DNA of 64,000 bases from a virus: IMG/VR virus record IMGVR_UViG_3300023174_000080, positions 1-64,000 of that record, one strand, 5' to 3'. Numbering within the stretch: position 1 is the first letter of the stretch; every line of letters starts with the position of its first letter. The position numbers were made by a program, and so were the translations under genes. The notes under the pieces are model-generated. The model had not been told where the DNA came from and ran no database searches. It was given only the letters and a program-made list of their open reading frames with translations. Positions 4,829-12,009 of the stretch are shown in pieces.

Positions 4829-5544
4829 TAACTACCGAAGATGAATTAATAAAAAGATGCGTAGAATTAGTGAACGGACCCCCTCTGCCGGTGATTGGCA
4901 AGGGGGATAAACGTTTTGGCATGACGCTAGAGAGTTATATGAATATCGATATAAATTCTCGCGTAACAAGCGATATTGAAAGTCTTGATTTAGAAATAAA
5001 AGCAAAAATAAAAAAGGAAACAGACTTAACGCTTTTCTCAACAAAGCCAGCTTTTCTACGCTTGAATAGCGATGAGTTCTTTCGTATTCATAACAAATTA
5101 AAAGATAACACTGAATCACTATACACAGACGTAGGCGGCGGTGTGAACTCTTTTGGTTTGCAAATAAGCATCCAACAAACGGCTGAAGACATAGAAATGA
5201 TTATTTATGATGCTGAACGGAATATAAACCGCGCTTCAATCAACTTTGGTCACATCAAGCATATAGCAAGGATGAAAATGCGGAACCTCTTGGTCGCCTA
5301 CGGCGACAGATTGGAGGTTGCGGGCGTCGAACATGTCCGGTTTGATTCAGTGCATATTCATCAAAATTTGAATTTGACGAACGAAAAGATTCGTGACTTT
5401 CTACTTAATAATAAGATGGTTTATTCTTTCAGACAGCGGAAGCGTCATGGGAAATATAAAGACCATGGAAGTGCGTTCCGTTTGACGGATCCAAAATATT
5501 TGAAAGAATTATATAACAATTATGAAGCAATAGAACGTAAATGA
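4819..5544 (+). CDS. MvaI/BcnI-like restriction endonuclease
   Basis: A 241-residue protein that resembles the MvaI/BcnI family of PD-(D/E)xK endonucleases, which cut DNA within short CC-rich sites. The visible core is a glycine-rich stretch followed by GMTLES near residue 34, a conserved Asp (DIES), the catalytic E-I-K (LEIKAK), and then LTLFSTKP, which matches the family's LTLF strand. There is no methyltransferase next to it, so it may act on host DNA or on unmodified competing DNA rather than as half of a restriction-modification pair. An alternative ATG at 4825 forms an ATGA overlap with the preceding gene. Confidence 0.7.
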   Translation: MDMITTEDELIKRCVELVNGPPLPVIGKGDKRFGMTLESYMNIDINSRVTSDIESLDLEIKAKIKKETDLTLFSTKPAFLRLNSDEFFRIHNKLKDNTESLYTDVGGGVNSFGLQISIQQTAEDIEMIIYDAERNINRASINFGHIKHIARMKMRNLLVAYGDRLEVAGVEHVRFDSVHIHQNLNLTNEKIRDFLLNNKMVYSFRQRKRHGKYKDHGSAFRLTDPKYLKELYNNYEAIERK

Positions 5545-5744
5545 GAGATGATATCCCAATCGGAACTCTGGTTTCCTTGAGCGGTGAAGATATAGGCGTT
5601 GTTGTTGATCACCATTATATAAAAGCTTGGCCCGATGAAAGTATAGATAATATAAAATATAAAGTTATCTATAAAGTTAATATCATCAATAAAAATTTAT
5701 ATAAATATTGCTATTCATACGAGATGGTAATATTAAGTGAGTAG
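5541..5744 (+). CDS. VGDLV-family small protein 3
   Basis: A 67-residue member with PIGTLVSLS, IGVVVDHH and YKVIYKV. It starts on an ATGA overlap with the nuclease stop, so it is translationally coupled to it. More diverged than its neighbours. Confidence 0.7.
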   Translation: MRDDIPIGTLVSLSGEDIGVVVDHHYIKAWPDESIDNIKYKVIYKVNIINKNLYKYCYSYEMVILSE

Positions 5745-5931
5745 GCAATTTCATATAGGCGATCTTGTACACTTCAAGATGGATAATGCATATTTTGGTC
5801 TTTGTATAGTTAAAGGCTTTGGAAAAAATATTTTTAAAGATGGTCAATATCAAATAATGAATTGTGCCACTGGTGAGGTATATATAGCTTTTGAATATGA
5901 GTTGTTTTCTCCCGATGAGTTCTATTTATAA
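5737..5931 (+). CDS. VGDLV-family small protein 4
   Basis: A 64-residue member with HIGDLVHFK. The start is a GTG at 5737 inside the end of the preceding gene (8-base overlap); no in-frame ATG would retain the GDLV strand. Function unknown. Confidence 0.7.
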   Translation: MSRQFHIGDLVHFKMDNAYFGLCIVKGFGKNIFKDGQYQIMNCATGEVYIAFEYELFSPDEFYL

Positions 5932-5945
5932 AACTAATTATATAC

Positions 5946-6176
5946 ATGAGTCGTAACCTTAACGAATATGTATATCCTTATAGAAAAATTAAGATTGGTA
6001 GCTTGGTTGAGGTGCGAATCATAAAACGCAAATTAGATCTTGCTATAGTTGTTGATCGAAATGTAGGCTTGCGTCAAAAAGATCATTGGTATGTTGTTCA
6101 TAGCATTTTTGAAGATCGTCAATACGCTGCATATCCAAATGAATTAAAAATACTTAGCGGAGAAACCGAAGATTAA
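5946..6176 (+). CDS. VGDLV-family small protein 5
   Basis: A 76-residue member with KIGSLVEVR, LAIVVDR and WYVVHS, then YPNELKIL. The closing NEL motif is also present in the gene at 6928. It lacks a clear ribosome binding site. Confidence 0.7.
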   Translation: MSRNLNEYVYPYRKIKIGSLVEVRIIKRKLDLAIVVDRNVGLRQKDHWYVVHSIFEDRQYAAYPNELKILSGETED

Positions 6177-6203
6177 ATTTTTTGGTTTTCTATTAAAAAA
6201 TCA

Positions 6204-6213
6204 ACTATTTATA
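6204..6213 (+). promoter_or_regulatory. candidate late promoter motif
   Basis: ACTATTTATA lies 28 bases before the ATG at 6242. The same 10-mer occurs at 18036, 20198 and 63078, each time between genes and upstream of one. It resembles the reverse complement of the T4 late box TATAAATA, but is read here in the orientation of the genes. Confidence 0.55.
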
Positions 6214-6241
6214 GTTATATTTGTTGAAAAAGGGAAATAAT

Positions 6242-6535
6242 ATGAAAATTACAAAAGATTATTTGCGTCAAGTCATTCGTGAAAGCTTAGAAGAAGGTAA
6301 CAGAAACCCCATTAGAAAAAAATTTGTAAAAACATTTCCTACGGGGGAATTTGATAATCCTGATATAAATCCGAAAGATGTAGATCCTATGATAGATTTA
6401 ATGAATGTAAGTGGTATGGAGGAAGATGAATATGAAAAATACTCAAAACTTCATGACTCTTTTATGAAAATTCCCGCTATTAAAAAAATGTGGAATGAAT
6501 TCGTTGCAAAGAAAAAACAAGAAATTAGTGAATAA
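6242..6535 (+). CDS. hypothetical protein with KITK..L..IRE N-terminus
   Basis: A 97-residue acidic protein that opens with MKITKDYLRQVIRESLEE. A closely related opening (MKLTKSYIKQLIRES) begins the next gene. I have seen similar short amphipathic openings on many unrelated proteins of large marine and T4-like phages, where they may act as a targeting or assembly tag. The ATG at 6242 has an AAGGG site; an upstream TTG in frame is less likely. Confidence 0.75.
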   Translation: MKITKDYLRQVIRESLEEGNRNPIRKKFVKTFPTGEFDNPDINPKDVDPMIDLMNVSGMEEDEYEKYSKLHDSFMKIPAIKKMWNEFVAKKKQEISE

Positions 6536-6541
6536 ATTATC

Positions 6542-6838
6542 ATGAAACTTACAAAATCCTATATTAAACAATTAATACGCGAATCAATAGATGAAGTTGT
6601 TCGTATGGATCCGCGTGAAGATCCCGAAGGAACTTATGGGGTAGACCCAACTGGCGAATTAAGTCGTGAAGCACGTAATACAGATGATGAAGGCCCCGTA
6701 GAGTTAAAATTTAATAATTGGTTGAAAACAGAATTAGCAGAATTGATTGTTTCTGAGGATCATCGAGCAATTCTTGAAGCAATAAGGGATGCCTACATGG
6801 CAACCTATGGCGAAACACCTGAATCTTCATTAAAGTAA
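6542..6838 (+). CDS. hypothetical protein with KLTK..I..IRE N-terminus
   Basis: A 98-residue acidic protein sharing the N-terminal helix of the preceding gene but not the rest, apart from a similar charged character. A hairpin terminator follows, so this ends a transcription unit that probably begins at the motif at 6204. Confidence 0.75.
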   Translation: MKLTKSYIKQLIRESIDEVVRMDPREDPEGTYGVDPTGELSREARNTDDEGPVELKFNNWLKTELAELIVSEDHRAILEAIRDAYMATYGETPESSLK

Positions 6839-6844
6839 TAAGAT

Positions 6845-6908
6845 ACCCGCACTGCCTCTGCCCCCCTGTTGTATGGCGGCACGCCCACTGTTGGCGGGTT
6901 TTTTATTA
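6845..6908 (+). terminator. intrinsic terminator
   Basis: A GC-rich hairpin, CGCC (6882-6885) with GGCG (6893-6896), followed by GGTTTTTTATT. A longer outer pairing of ACCCGC (6845-6850) with GCGGGT (6894-6899) is an alternative. Confidence 0.75.
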
Positions 6909-6927
6909 TCTAAAAACTACTTATAGT

Positions 6928-7128
6928 ATGTTAAACAGACCTTGTTACGTAAAAATTGGAGATTTCGTAAGCACTAAAAAATTTGATGGTGTTTATGGTT
7001 ATGTAACGTGGATAGATGAAAACAGCGAAACAGGTGAATACTACGTAGAGGTTCATCATGACGATGAAGCTGATCCTCTTTATTTTTATGACAATGAGTT
7101 GAATGTCATGAGAATGGAAAATGAGTAA
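6928..7128 (+). CDS. VGDLV-family small protein 6
   Basis: A 66-residue member with KIGDFVSTK, YGYVTWID, YYVEVHHDD and DNELNVM. It starts a new unit after the terminator. ACTACTTATA ends only 2 bases before the ATG and there is no ribosome binding site, so the mRNA may be leaderless. It overlaps the next gene by 8 bases. Confidence 0.75.
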   Translation: MLNRPCYVKIGDFVSTKKFDGVYGYVTWIDENSETGEYYVEVHHDDEADPLYFYDNELNVMRMENE

Positions 7129-7357
7129 AGATCATTTATTAGTTCACTCTGTAGGCGATCTAGTATTAAGTAGAGATAAGGATAACAAAATAATATTAGG
7201 TTTTATAATAGGTAGTTTTGCTGGTTTTTCTGGTACCTATTACGAAGTAGAATGGTTACATGGAAGTGGATATATGTATTATGGTTATTACGACATAATC
7301 AAGATGAAAGGTGAATTATTAAAATTTAAAGAGGAAAAAGGGATTGAACGAACATAA
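7121..7357 (+). CDS. VGDLV-family small protein 7
   Basis: A 78-residue member with SVGDLVLSR, IILGFIIGS, YYEVEWLHG and a lysine-rich C-terminal helix. The order GDLV / ILGFI / YEVEW matches the genes at 4283 and 4565 best. Confidence 0.8.
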   Translation: MSKDHLLVHSVGDLVLSRDKDNKIILGFIIGSFAGFSGTYYEVEWLHGSGYMYYGYYDIIKMKGELLKFKEEKGIERT

Positions 7358-7580
7358 TGTAGGAGATTTATTACTATCTTATACATTTGAAGGAAAAGCA
7401 GTCTTAGGAGTTATAAGAAAAGAAGAGATTTCTCCTATTGACTTTACCCTGAACCTCTATGATATAATGTGGCTAGAAAAGGAAGAAGATATAATAGTTA
7501 GCGGATATTACACATATTCTACTGTGAAAAGTTTTAAAAAAAATCTTTTTGATTATCTATACAATTATGACAAAACATAA
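7344..7580 (+). CDS. VGDLV-family small protein 8
   Basis: A 78-residue member with NVGDLLLSY, AVLGVIRK and YDIMWLEK. The start is a TTG with AGAGG 9 bases upstream, inside the preceding gene (14-base overlap). No ATG would keep the GDLL strand. Confidence 0.7.
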   Translation: MNEHNVGDLLLSYTFEGKAVLGVIRKEEISPIDFTLNLYDIMWLEKEEDIIVSGYYTYSTVKSFKKNLFDYLYNYDKT

Positions 7581-7719
7581 AGATATATTAGAATTGACAT
7601 TTTACTATTTTATTGCTTTGCTGTTCATAGCTTTAGCAACATATTTTGCATTAACGATTCCTAATACAAAGCCGGAACCTAAGTATAAAAATACTCTACA
7701 ACGCGATATAAATCCATAA
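7567..7719 (+). CDS. small single-pass membrane protein
   Basis: A 50-residue protein with one clear hydrophobic segment at about residues 10-31 and a polar, proline-containing tail. It overlaps the preceding gene by 14 bases and lies 3 bases before the lysozyme-like gene. The position next to a secreted lytic enzyme makes a holin or spanin-type role possible, but one membrane segment is the only evidence. Confidence 0.6.
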   Translation: MTKHKDILELTFYYFIALLFIALATYFALTIPNTKPEPKYKNTLQRDINP

Positions 7720-7722
7720 TTT

Positions 7723-8361
7723 ATGAGAAAATTATTACTTGCTATAGTTACCCTGATGTGTACTGCCGTCGCTCCTGCGCCAATTATGAAGCCTCTTGCA
7801 TGGGAACAACCGGGAAAACCGGGGCGGCAAAAATGGAGTGAACATACTTTCCAGAATATATATCGTAACTTCGATAAGCTCGATAAAGCGATAGATATAC
7901 AATATTTTTGTCCTGAGTACAACAATCTAAACCGTGACGAACGTGTTAATGCTTGGGCACAGCTTATAGCTGCTATAGCATGGTACGAAAGCGGTTGGAA
8001 CCCCCGTGCCCGTGCGTTACAGCCGTCTTTCGGCTATGACAAGATAACGGGTGAAACTGTTGTGGCAGAAGGATTATTTCAACTTGGATATATGGATTCG
8101 CTGTGGCGAGATTATTGCGATTTCGATTGGTATGGGGATAGAAATCTAAATGACGATGATTTAAACCGTACCATGATTAATCCGCGTAACCAAATACGGT
8201 GTACGGTTGGCATCCTAGCAGACCAAGTACAGCGCCATGGGCGCATAGTGATACCAAGTGGGGCGTACTGGTCTGTGCTCATGGAAGGGCATCGTAATCA
8301 ACGTATAGACGGTATACGGCGTATGGTGATGCGTATAAAGGGATGTCTTAACGAGGAGTAG
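7723..8361 (+). CDS. secreted lysozyme-like transglycosylase
   Basis: A 212-residue protein with an N-terminal signal sequence (basic MRK, hydrophobic core to about residue 17). The lysozyme-like core has WYESGWNP with the likely catalytic Glu at residue 89, then EGLFQLGY, the usual layout of SLT-type lytic transglycosylases that cleave the glycan strands of peptidoglycan. The signal sequence implies export by the host Sec system. A strong terminator follows directly. It could serve lysis, or cell-wall remodelling when expressed early. Confidence 0.8.
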   Translation: MRKLLLAIVTLMCTAVAPAPIMKPLAWEQPGKPGRQKWSEHTFQNIYRNFDKLDKAIDIQYFCPEYNNLNRDERVNAWAQLIAAIAWYESGWNPRARALQPSFGYDKITGETVVAEGLFQLGYMDSLWRDYCDFDWYGDRNLNDDDLNRTMINPRNQIRCTVGILADQVQRHGRIVIPSGAYWSVLMEGHRNQRIDGIRRMVMRIKGCLNEE

Positions 8362-8370
8362 ATTAATTTT

Positions 8371-8397
8371 AGCGCGGCGTTGCCGCGCTTTTTATTT
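8371..8397 (+). terminator. strong intrinsic terminator
   Basis: A perfect 8-bp stem (AGCGCGGC with GCCGCGCT), a GTT loop and a TTTTTATTT tail. Confidence 0.9.
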
Positions 8398-8410
8398 GTA
8401 TTTAAATATG

Positions 8411-8419
8411 TGGTAGTAT
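8411..8419 (+). promoter_or_regulatory. extended -10 promoter, leaderless start
   Basis: TGG directly before TAGTAT (8414-8419) makes an extended -10; the -35 is weak. The ATG at 8426 is 6 bases downstream, so this gene too should be leaderless, although it lies in the AT-rich part. Confidence 0.6.
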
Positions 8420-8425
8420 ATTGTC

Positions 8426-8746
8426 ATGGATAAAATAAAAATATTTTTAGTTGGTTCTGCATTGGTTAGTAATGGCATTTTTGCATGTTTTTTATCGCGT
8501 GCTATCCAAAATGGAAGTATGCCTTGGTGGGCATCCTATTTAACGAGTTTTATAAGCGCTTCTATCTTTGCTTATCAACTTAGAGCAAAGCTGTTACCTC
8601 TAACTCTTATGTCTGTATTCCAAACTTTCTTTTTTCATGCTGCTTGGTATGGAACAGCGTTATTTATATTAGGAAACGAATTAAAAGGTATTAAAATTGT
8701 TGGTTTGTTGTTTGCTTTTGTAGGTATGATAATGATGAGTTTATAA
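8426..8746 (+). CDS. small four-helix membrane protein, DMT-like
   Basis: A 106-residue protein with four predicted membrane helices (about 6-23, 34-51, 57-78 and 86-104). The size, four-helix topology and GxxLxFxG-type last helix resemble small drug/metabolite-transporter-superfamily proteins. There is no obvious charged residue within the first helix like that of small multidrug pumps, so transport activity is uncertain. Confidence 0.6.
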   Translation: MDKIKIFLVGSALVSNGIFACFLSRAIQNGSMPWWASYLTSFISASIFAYQLRAKLLPLTLMSVFQTFFFHAAWYGTALFILGNELKGIKIVGLLFAFVGMIMMSL

Positions 8747-8757
8747 GGAAAATATAT

Positions 8758-9009
8758 ATGGCTAATTTAACACAATCACAAGTAGATGGTGCAAAAAATT
8801 TATCTTGCGAATCATGCGGCAATGAAGTAATGAAACAAGCATTTGTTATAAAGACAATTTCTGGATTATTAACTGGGGAAAGTAAAGATACCTTGATTCC
8901 AGTTCCAGTTTTTGCATGCAATTCTTGTAATCACATTAATAAAATGTTTTCTGAGGATTTAAAAATAAAAAATATTTCTGATGAAGAAATTCTACACGTT
9001 CCAGTGTAA
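8758..9009 (+). CDS. zinc-ribbon phage protein
   Basis: An 83-residue protein with CESC near the N-terminus and CNSC after a VPVFA strand. The order CxxC, hydrophobic segment, IPVPVFxC, CxxxN resembles a conserved small zinc-ribbon family in T4-like phages. AAGGA precedes the ATG. Role unknown. Confidence 0.75.
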   Translation: MANLTQSQVDGAKNLSCESCGNEVMKQAFVIKTISGLLTGESKDTLIPVPVFACNSCNHINKMFSEDLKIKNISDEEILHVPV

Positions 9010-9018
9010 TCTCCACTG

Positions 9019-9067
9019 TTGACGTTGAGGTAAGCTAGATGTATGATGACGATACTTCTTATGAGGT
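9019..9067 (+). promoter_or_regulatory. promoter and ribosome binding site
   Basis: TTGACG (9019-9024), 17 bp, TATGAT (9042-9047), with GAGGTG (9062-9067) 10 bases before the ATG at 9078. If real, it excludes the earlier in-frame ATG at 9039. Confidence 0.5.
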
Positions 9068-9077
9068 GTTAAATAAC

Positions 9078-9599
9078 ATGAAAGTACTTACTCTGGCTTC
9101 TAACTATGAGCCGCTTGGTGTTGTATCTTGGGAGCGAGCTATATCTCTTATTTTTTCTAATAAAGTAACTACTTTAGAAGAATATGAAAATATTATTCGT
9201 TCACCATCTGTTACAATGAAAATACCAGCGGTTATTGTATTTAAAAATAATAAACGTGGTAAACAGAAAAATTCTGTACGTTTTTCTAGAAAGAATGTTT
9301 GGATTCGTGACGAAGGAAAGTGTCAATATTGTCAAAGATATGTTTCAATAGCGACATTTACTATTGATCACGTTAATCCAAAGACAGCTGGTGGGAAAAC
9401 TGTTTGGGAAAATGTTGTTACGTGTTGTTATGATTGTAACCAAGAAAAAGGCGATAAACAGTTAAAAGATGTAAATTTTAAACTAATTAAATTGCCAAAA
9501 AAACCAAATAGACTTCCATATATTCAAGAAATTACTGATGGTCATTATAATTTAGAAAAAAATATACCACAATCTTGGAAATTCTATTTAGAAAGATAA
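9078..9599 (+). CDS. HNH endonuclease
   Basis: A 173-residue protein opening with MKVLTLASNYEPLG, as is typical for free-standing HNH endonucleases of this type. The nuclease core has CQYC, IDHVNP and CYDCNQEKGD: two zinc knuckles around the His-Asn-His metal site. It would nick or cut double-stranded DNA; homing and packaging-associated roles are both known for the family. An alternative start at 9039 (preceded by GAGG) would add 13 residues, but the promoter at 9019-9047 favours 9078. Confidence 0.8.
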   Translation: MKVLTLASNYEPLGVVSWERAISLIFSNKVTTLEEYENIIRSPSVTMKIPAVIVFKNNKRGKQKNSVRFSRKNVWIRDEGKCQYCQRYVSIATFTIDHVNPKTAGGKTVWENVVTCCYDCNQEKGDKQLKDVNFKLIKLPKKPNRLPYIQEITDGHYNLEKNIPQSWKFYLER

Positions 9600-9602
9600 T
9601 GA

Positions 9603-10214
9603 ATGTATATAACAGCTATAGACACTGAAACAACCGGATTGGATTTGCGAAAGCATCAAATAATTCAACTAGGTGCAATAAAATATGAATTAGAAGATTG
9701 CGGTGATTTAAGAGTATTAGAAAAATATCAATATAATATAAAACCAACTAATATTAAAGCAGCATCACCTGAAGCTTTAAAAATTAATGGTTATACAGAA
9801 GCTGCATGGGAAAATTCTGTACCATTTATTGATTGCTTTCCATTATTAGATAATGTATTCAAAACCTCTGATGCGCTAATAGGACAAAATCTTATTTTTG
9901 ATTTACGTTTTATTAAAAAAGAATATTGGCGTTATGGTCTTATTATGCCAAAAGTTCCAAAATATATTGATACAAAATACATGGGACAACAACTAGTAAA
10001 TGAAGGAAAGATAAAGTCTTGCTCAATGGATAACATGTGCAAACATTTTAGTATTAAATTCAACGGTAGAGCACACACTGCTTTAACTGACTGTGAGCGC
10101 ACTGTTACAGTGTGGGAACGTCTAAACAAATATACAGAAACCCGTTATTTTACTTTCGAGGAGCCATATGATGCATTCAAAAAAAACCATCCAAATGCCA
10201 GAAACGTTATCTAA
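9603..10214 (+). CDS. DnaQ-like DEDDh 3'-5' exonuclease
   Basis: A 203-residue stand-alone exonuclease. The DEDDh motifs are all visible: IDTETTG (Exo I, residues 6-12), QNLIFDLRF (Exo II) and HTALTDCERT (Exo III). The family degrades single-stranded DNA or RNA from the 3' end with two metal ions, for proofreading or nucleic-acid turnover. There is no polymerase domain. Confidence 0.85.
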   Translation: MYITAIDTETTGLDLRKHQIIQLGAIKYELEDCGDLRVLEKYQYNIKPTNIKAASPEALKINGYTEAAWENSVPFIDCFPLLDNVFKTSDALIGQNLIFDLRFIKKEYWRYGLIMPKVPKYIDTKYMGQQLVNEGKIKSCSMDNMCKHFSIKFNGRAHTALTDCERTVTVWERLNKYTETRYFTFEEPYDAFKKNHPNARNVI

Positions 10215-10371
10215 CAAAGACATAACTAGTATAATATATGTTTTTAAATCTATGTCCGTAGCAGCTAAACATGATTTTTTATCTTCTTTAATTATACAAC
10301 ATCCAGAGCATTATAAGAAAATTAGAAAAGCGCTCGGTAAGGAACACAATAATTCTATAGGTTTGGCATAA
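10171..10371 (+). CDS. hypothetical small helical protein
   Basis: A 66-residue basic helical protein overlapping the exonuclease by 44 bases. GAGGAG at 10158-10163, 7 bases upstream, selects the ATG at 10171 over the one at 10168. Unknown function. Confidence 0.6.
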   Translation: MHSKKTIQMPETLSNKDITSIIYVFKSMSVAAKHDFLSSLIIQHPEHYKKIRKALGKEHNNSIGLA

Positions 10372-10423
10372 CACGATACTAAATATAGTAAGAGCGTTTG
10401 GTGTGCTCTTGAGGGAAAAAATT

Positions 10424-10591
10424 GTGTCTATACCAGCTTATATTATAAATAATAAAAGAGAAGAAAAAAGAAAAGAAATACAATTAGAAATTCCCGATTA
10501 TTCACAACAATATTACGATTATTTAGAAAAAAAACAAGAAAAAGAACAAAATAATAAACCAGAAACCGTAATTCACATTCAAATATACTAA
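10424..10591 (+). CDS. hypothetical small charged protein
   Basis: A 55-residue protein rich in Lys and Glu, with a helical middle. The start is taken as the GTG at 10424, 8 bases after GAGGG. A 6-bp hairpin (AAGAGC 10390-10395 with GCTCTT 10405-10410) ends directly before that ribosome binding site. A terminator-like hairpin follows the gene. Confidence 0.5.
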   Translation: MSIPAYIINNKREEKRKEIQLEIPDYSQQYYDYLEKKQEKEQNNKPETVIHIQIY

Positions 10592-10618
10592 TTAATTTAA
10601 GAATTTTAAAGCTTTAAG

Positions 10619-10657
10619 AACTACTTATGTCATAGCGCATAAGTAGTTTTTTTATTT
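10619..10657 (+). terminator. intrinsic terminator
   Basis: A perfect 11-bp stem (AACTACTTATG with CATAAGTAGTT), an 8-base loop and a TTTTTTTATTT tail. Its left arm resembles the ACTATTTATA motif and stands about 31 bases before the next ATG, so it could double as a promoter element. Confidence 0.8.
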
Positions 10658-10660
10658 CCA

Positions 10661-11839
10661 ATGAATGAATTGTTATTAGAAAATATAAGTCACGAAGACT
10701 TAAAAAAGTATCTATTAGAGTTTTATAGTTATGCTAAAAGCAAATTAACTATAGAACGCTCTCCTAAACTATTTTTTCAAAAAAATCAAAAAAATGCAGA
10801 TAATTTATTTGGAAAAACAGGTTACTATAATCCAGAGAAAGAAGAAATTCATTTATTTATAACCGATAGGCACGCTAAAGATGTTATTAGATCTTTTGCT
10901 CATGAATTGATACATCATATGCAAAAATTAAATGGATTTAATGATGAAATAGATTTATCAAAAATAGGAACAGATCCAGCCTATGCTACAAATGATCCAA
11001 TGTTACGAAAAATGGAAGAACAGGCATTTTTAGAAGGCAACATGCTATTCCGTGATTGGACGGATATGAAAAAAGTTGAAATGAAAAATATATTAAATGA
11101 AAGAAAATTAAAACCATCAGAAAAAGAAAAGTTAATTGGCTTAGAAAAAGATATATCTAAAAAATCTTTTACTAAGAAATATGGTAAGAAAAAAGGTAAA
11201 CAAGTATATTATGCCACATTAACAAAAATGGCAAAAAAGAAAAAGAAGTCTAAAACAATGAAAGAGGAAAATACTATGAAACTAAGAGTAAATTCAAAGC
11301 ATATGGAAGAAGAAGGAAAGATGGAAGAAGCATTACCTTCTAAAATGGAACCACCAAAAAAGAAATCTAAAATAGATGATATATTACATGATTTAGAAGG
11401 TGAGCGTGATGAATTACAAAATGAACCCGGAGCTGGCGATATAGGAGGACGCCTAGAAAAATCCAGTCTAGCATCAGGAGAAGTTGGTAAGTCAGGCGAA
11501 GCCGGTGGCATTGCAGGATTTTTAAATTTAGAAAAGATGATTGATGACAAATTTAAAGATATGGATGATGCACAACGAGTTAGATTTGCTGAATTTTTAG
11601 CTAAAAAAGCAGCTAAAGCTAAAGAAGAAGCTAGAATGCAAGCAAAATTAGATTCTGGAAAGGCAATCAAAGATCCATTCACTGGCGAAATAATTGGTCC
11701 CAAGGGTCAACTACCAGAATCTAAAAATACTCCATACCCAGTTCTTTTTGAGCAACGTGAACGTTTATTAAAAGAAGCCTATCAAACACGCGAAGAACGT
11801 GTTTATAATGAATTAGTTCGTCGTTTTCTTAAAAAATAA
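10661..11839 (+). CDS. zinc metallopeptidase-domain protein, probable virion protein
   Basis: A 392-residue protein. The N-terminal 130 residues form a zincin-like domain with HELIHHMQ (His81, Glu82, His85) and a downstream MEEQAFLEGN that can supply the third ligand. Next comes a KKYGKKKGKQVYYATLTK segment (about residues 172-189), a motif I associate with structural proteins of large myoviruses. A charged, low-complexity stretch follows, and a conserved-looking C-terminus ends in a basic helix. It may be a virion-associated peptidase. The start has no clear ribosome binding site. Confidence 0.65.
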   Translation: MNELLLENISHEDLKKYLLEFYSYAKSKLTIERSPKLFFQKNQKNADNLFGKTGYYNPEKEEIHLFITDRHAKDVIRSFAHELIHHMQKLNGFNDEIDLSKIGTDPAYATNDPMLRKMEEQAFLEGNMLFRDWTDMKKVEMKNILNERKLKPSEKEKLIGLEKDISKKSFTKKYGKKKGKQVYYATLTKMAKKKKKSKTMKEENTMKLRVNSKHMEEEGKMEEALPSKMEPPKKKSKIDDILHDLEGERDELQNEPGAGDIGGRLEKSSLASGEVGKSGEAGGIAGFLNLEKMIDDKFKDMDDAQRVRFAEFLAKKAAKAKEEARMQAKLDSGKAIKDPFTGEIIGPKGQLPESKNTPYPVLFEQRERLLKEAYQTREERVYNELVRRFLKK

Positions 11840-12003
11840 TGCCTAGAGATTTTACAATACCATTTGATCAATCAAGATTAAGTGGTTCTGTTAGTGGGAA
11901 CACCGTTAATATTCCTGTTATACAACAGGTTAACGGTGTTCCTTCGTTAAAAAATACTGGTTATCCATATACAATAGTCACTGGCGATATTACATTAGAG
12001 TAA
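11839..12003 (+). CDS. 54-residue hypothetical protein containing a long inverted repeat
   Basis: A small protein that starts on a TAATG overlap with the preceding gene and is rich in Val, Asn, Pro and Thr, suggesting beta structure. Its middle is encoded by a near-perfect 13-bp inverted repeat. No family recognised. Confidence 0.6.
   Translation: MPRDFTIPFDQSRLSGSVSGNTVNIPVIQQVNGVPSLKNTGYPYTIVTGDITLE
11897..11942 (+). repeat. long nested inverted repeat inside a coding sequence
   Basis: GGAACACCGTTAA (11897-11909) pairs perfectly with TTAACGGTGTTCC (11930-11942), and CCTGTT pairs with AACAGG inside (loop ATAC), with only a 4-base bulge on the left. This makes about 19 base pairs of RNA stem in the middle of a 54-codon gene. 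Confidence 0.8.
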
Positions 12004-12009
12004 AAAAAT

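Noticed and set aside
11209-11703. 164-codon open frame on the minus strand
   Set aside because: It mirrors the Lys/Glu-rich low-complexity part of the gene at 10661 and lacks a start signal.
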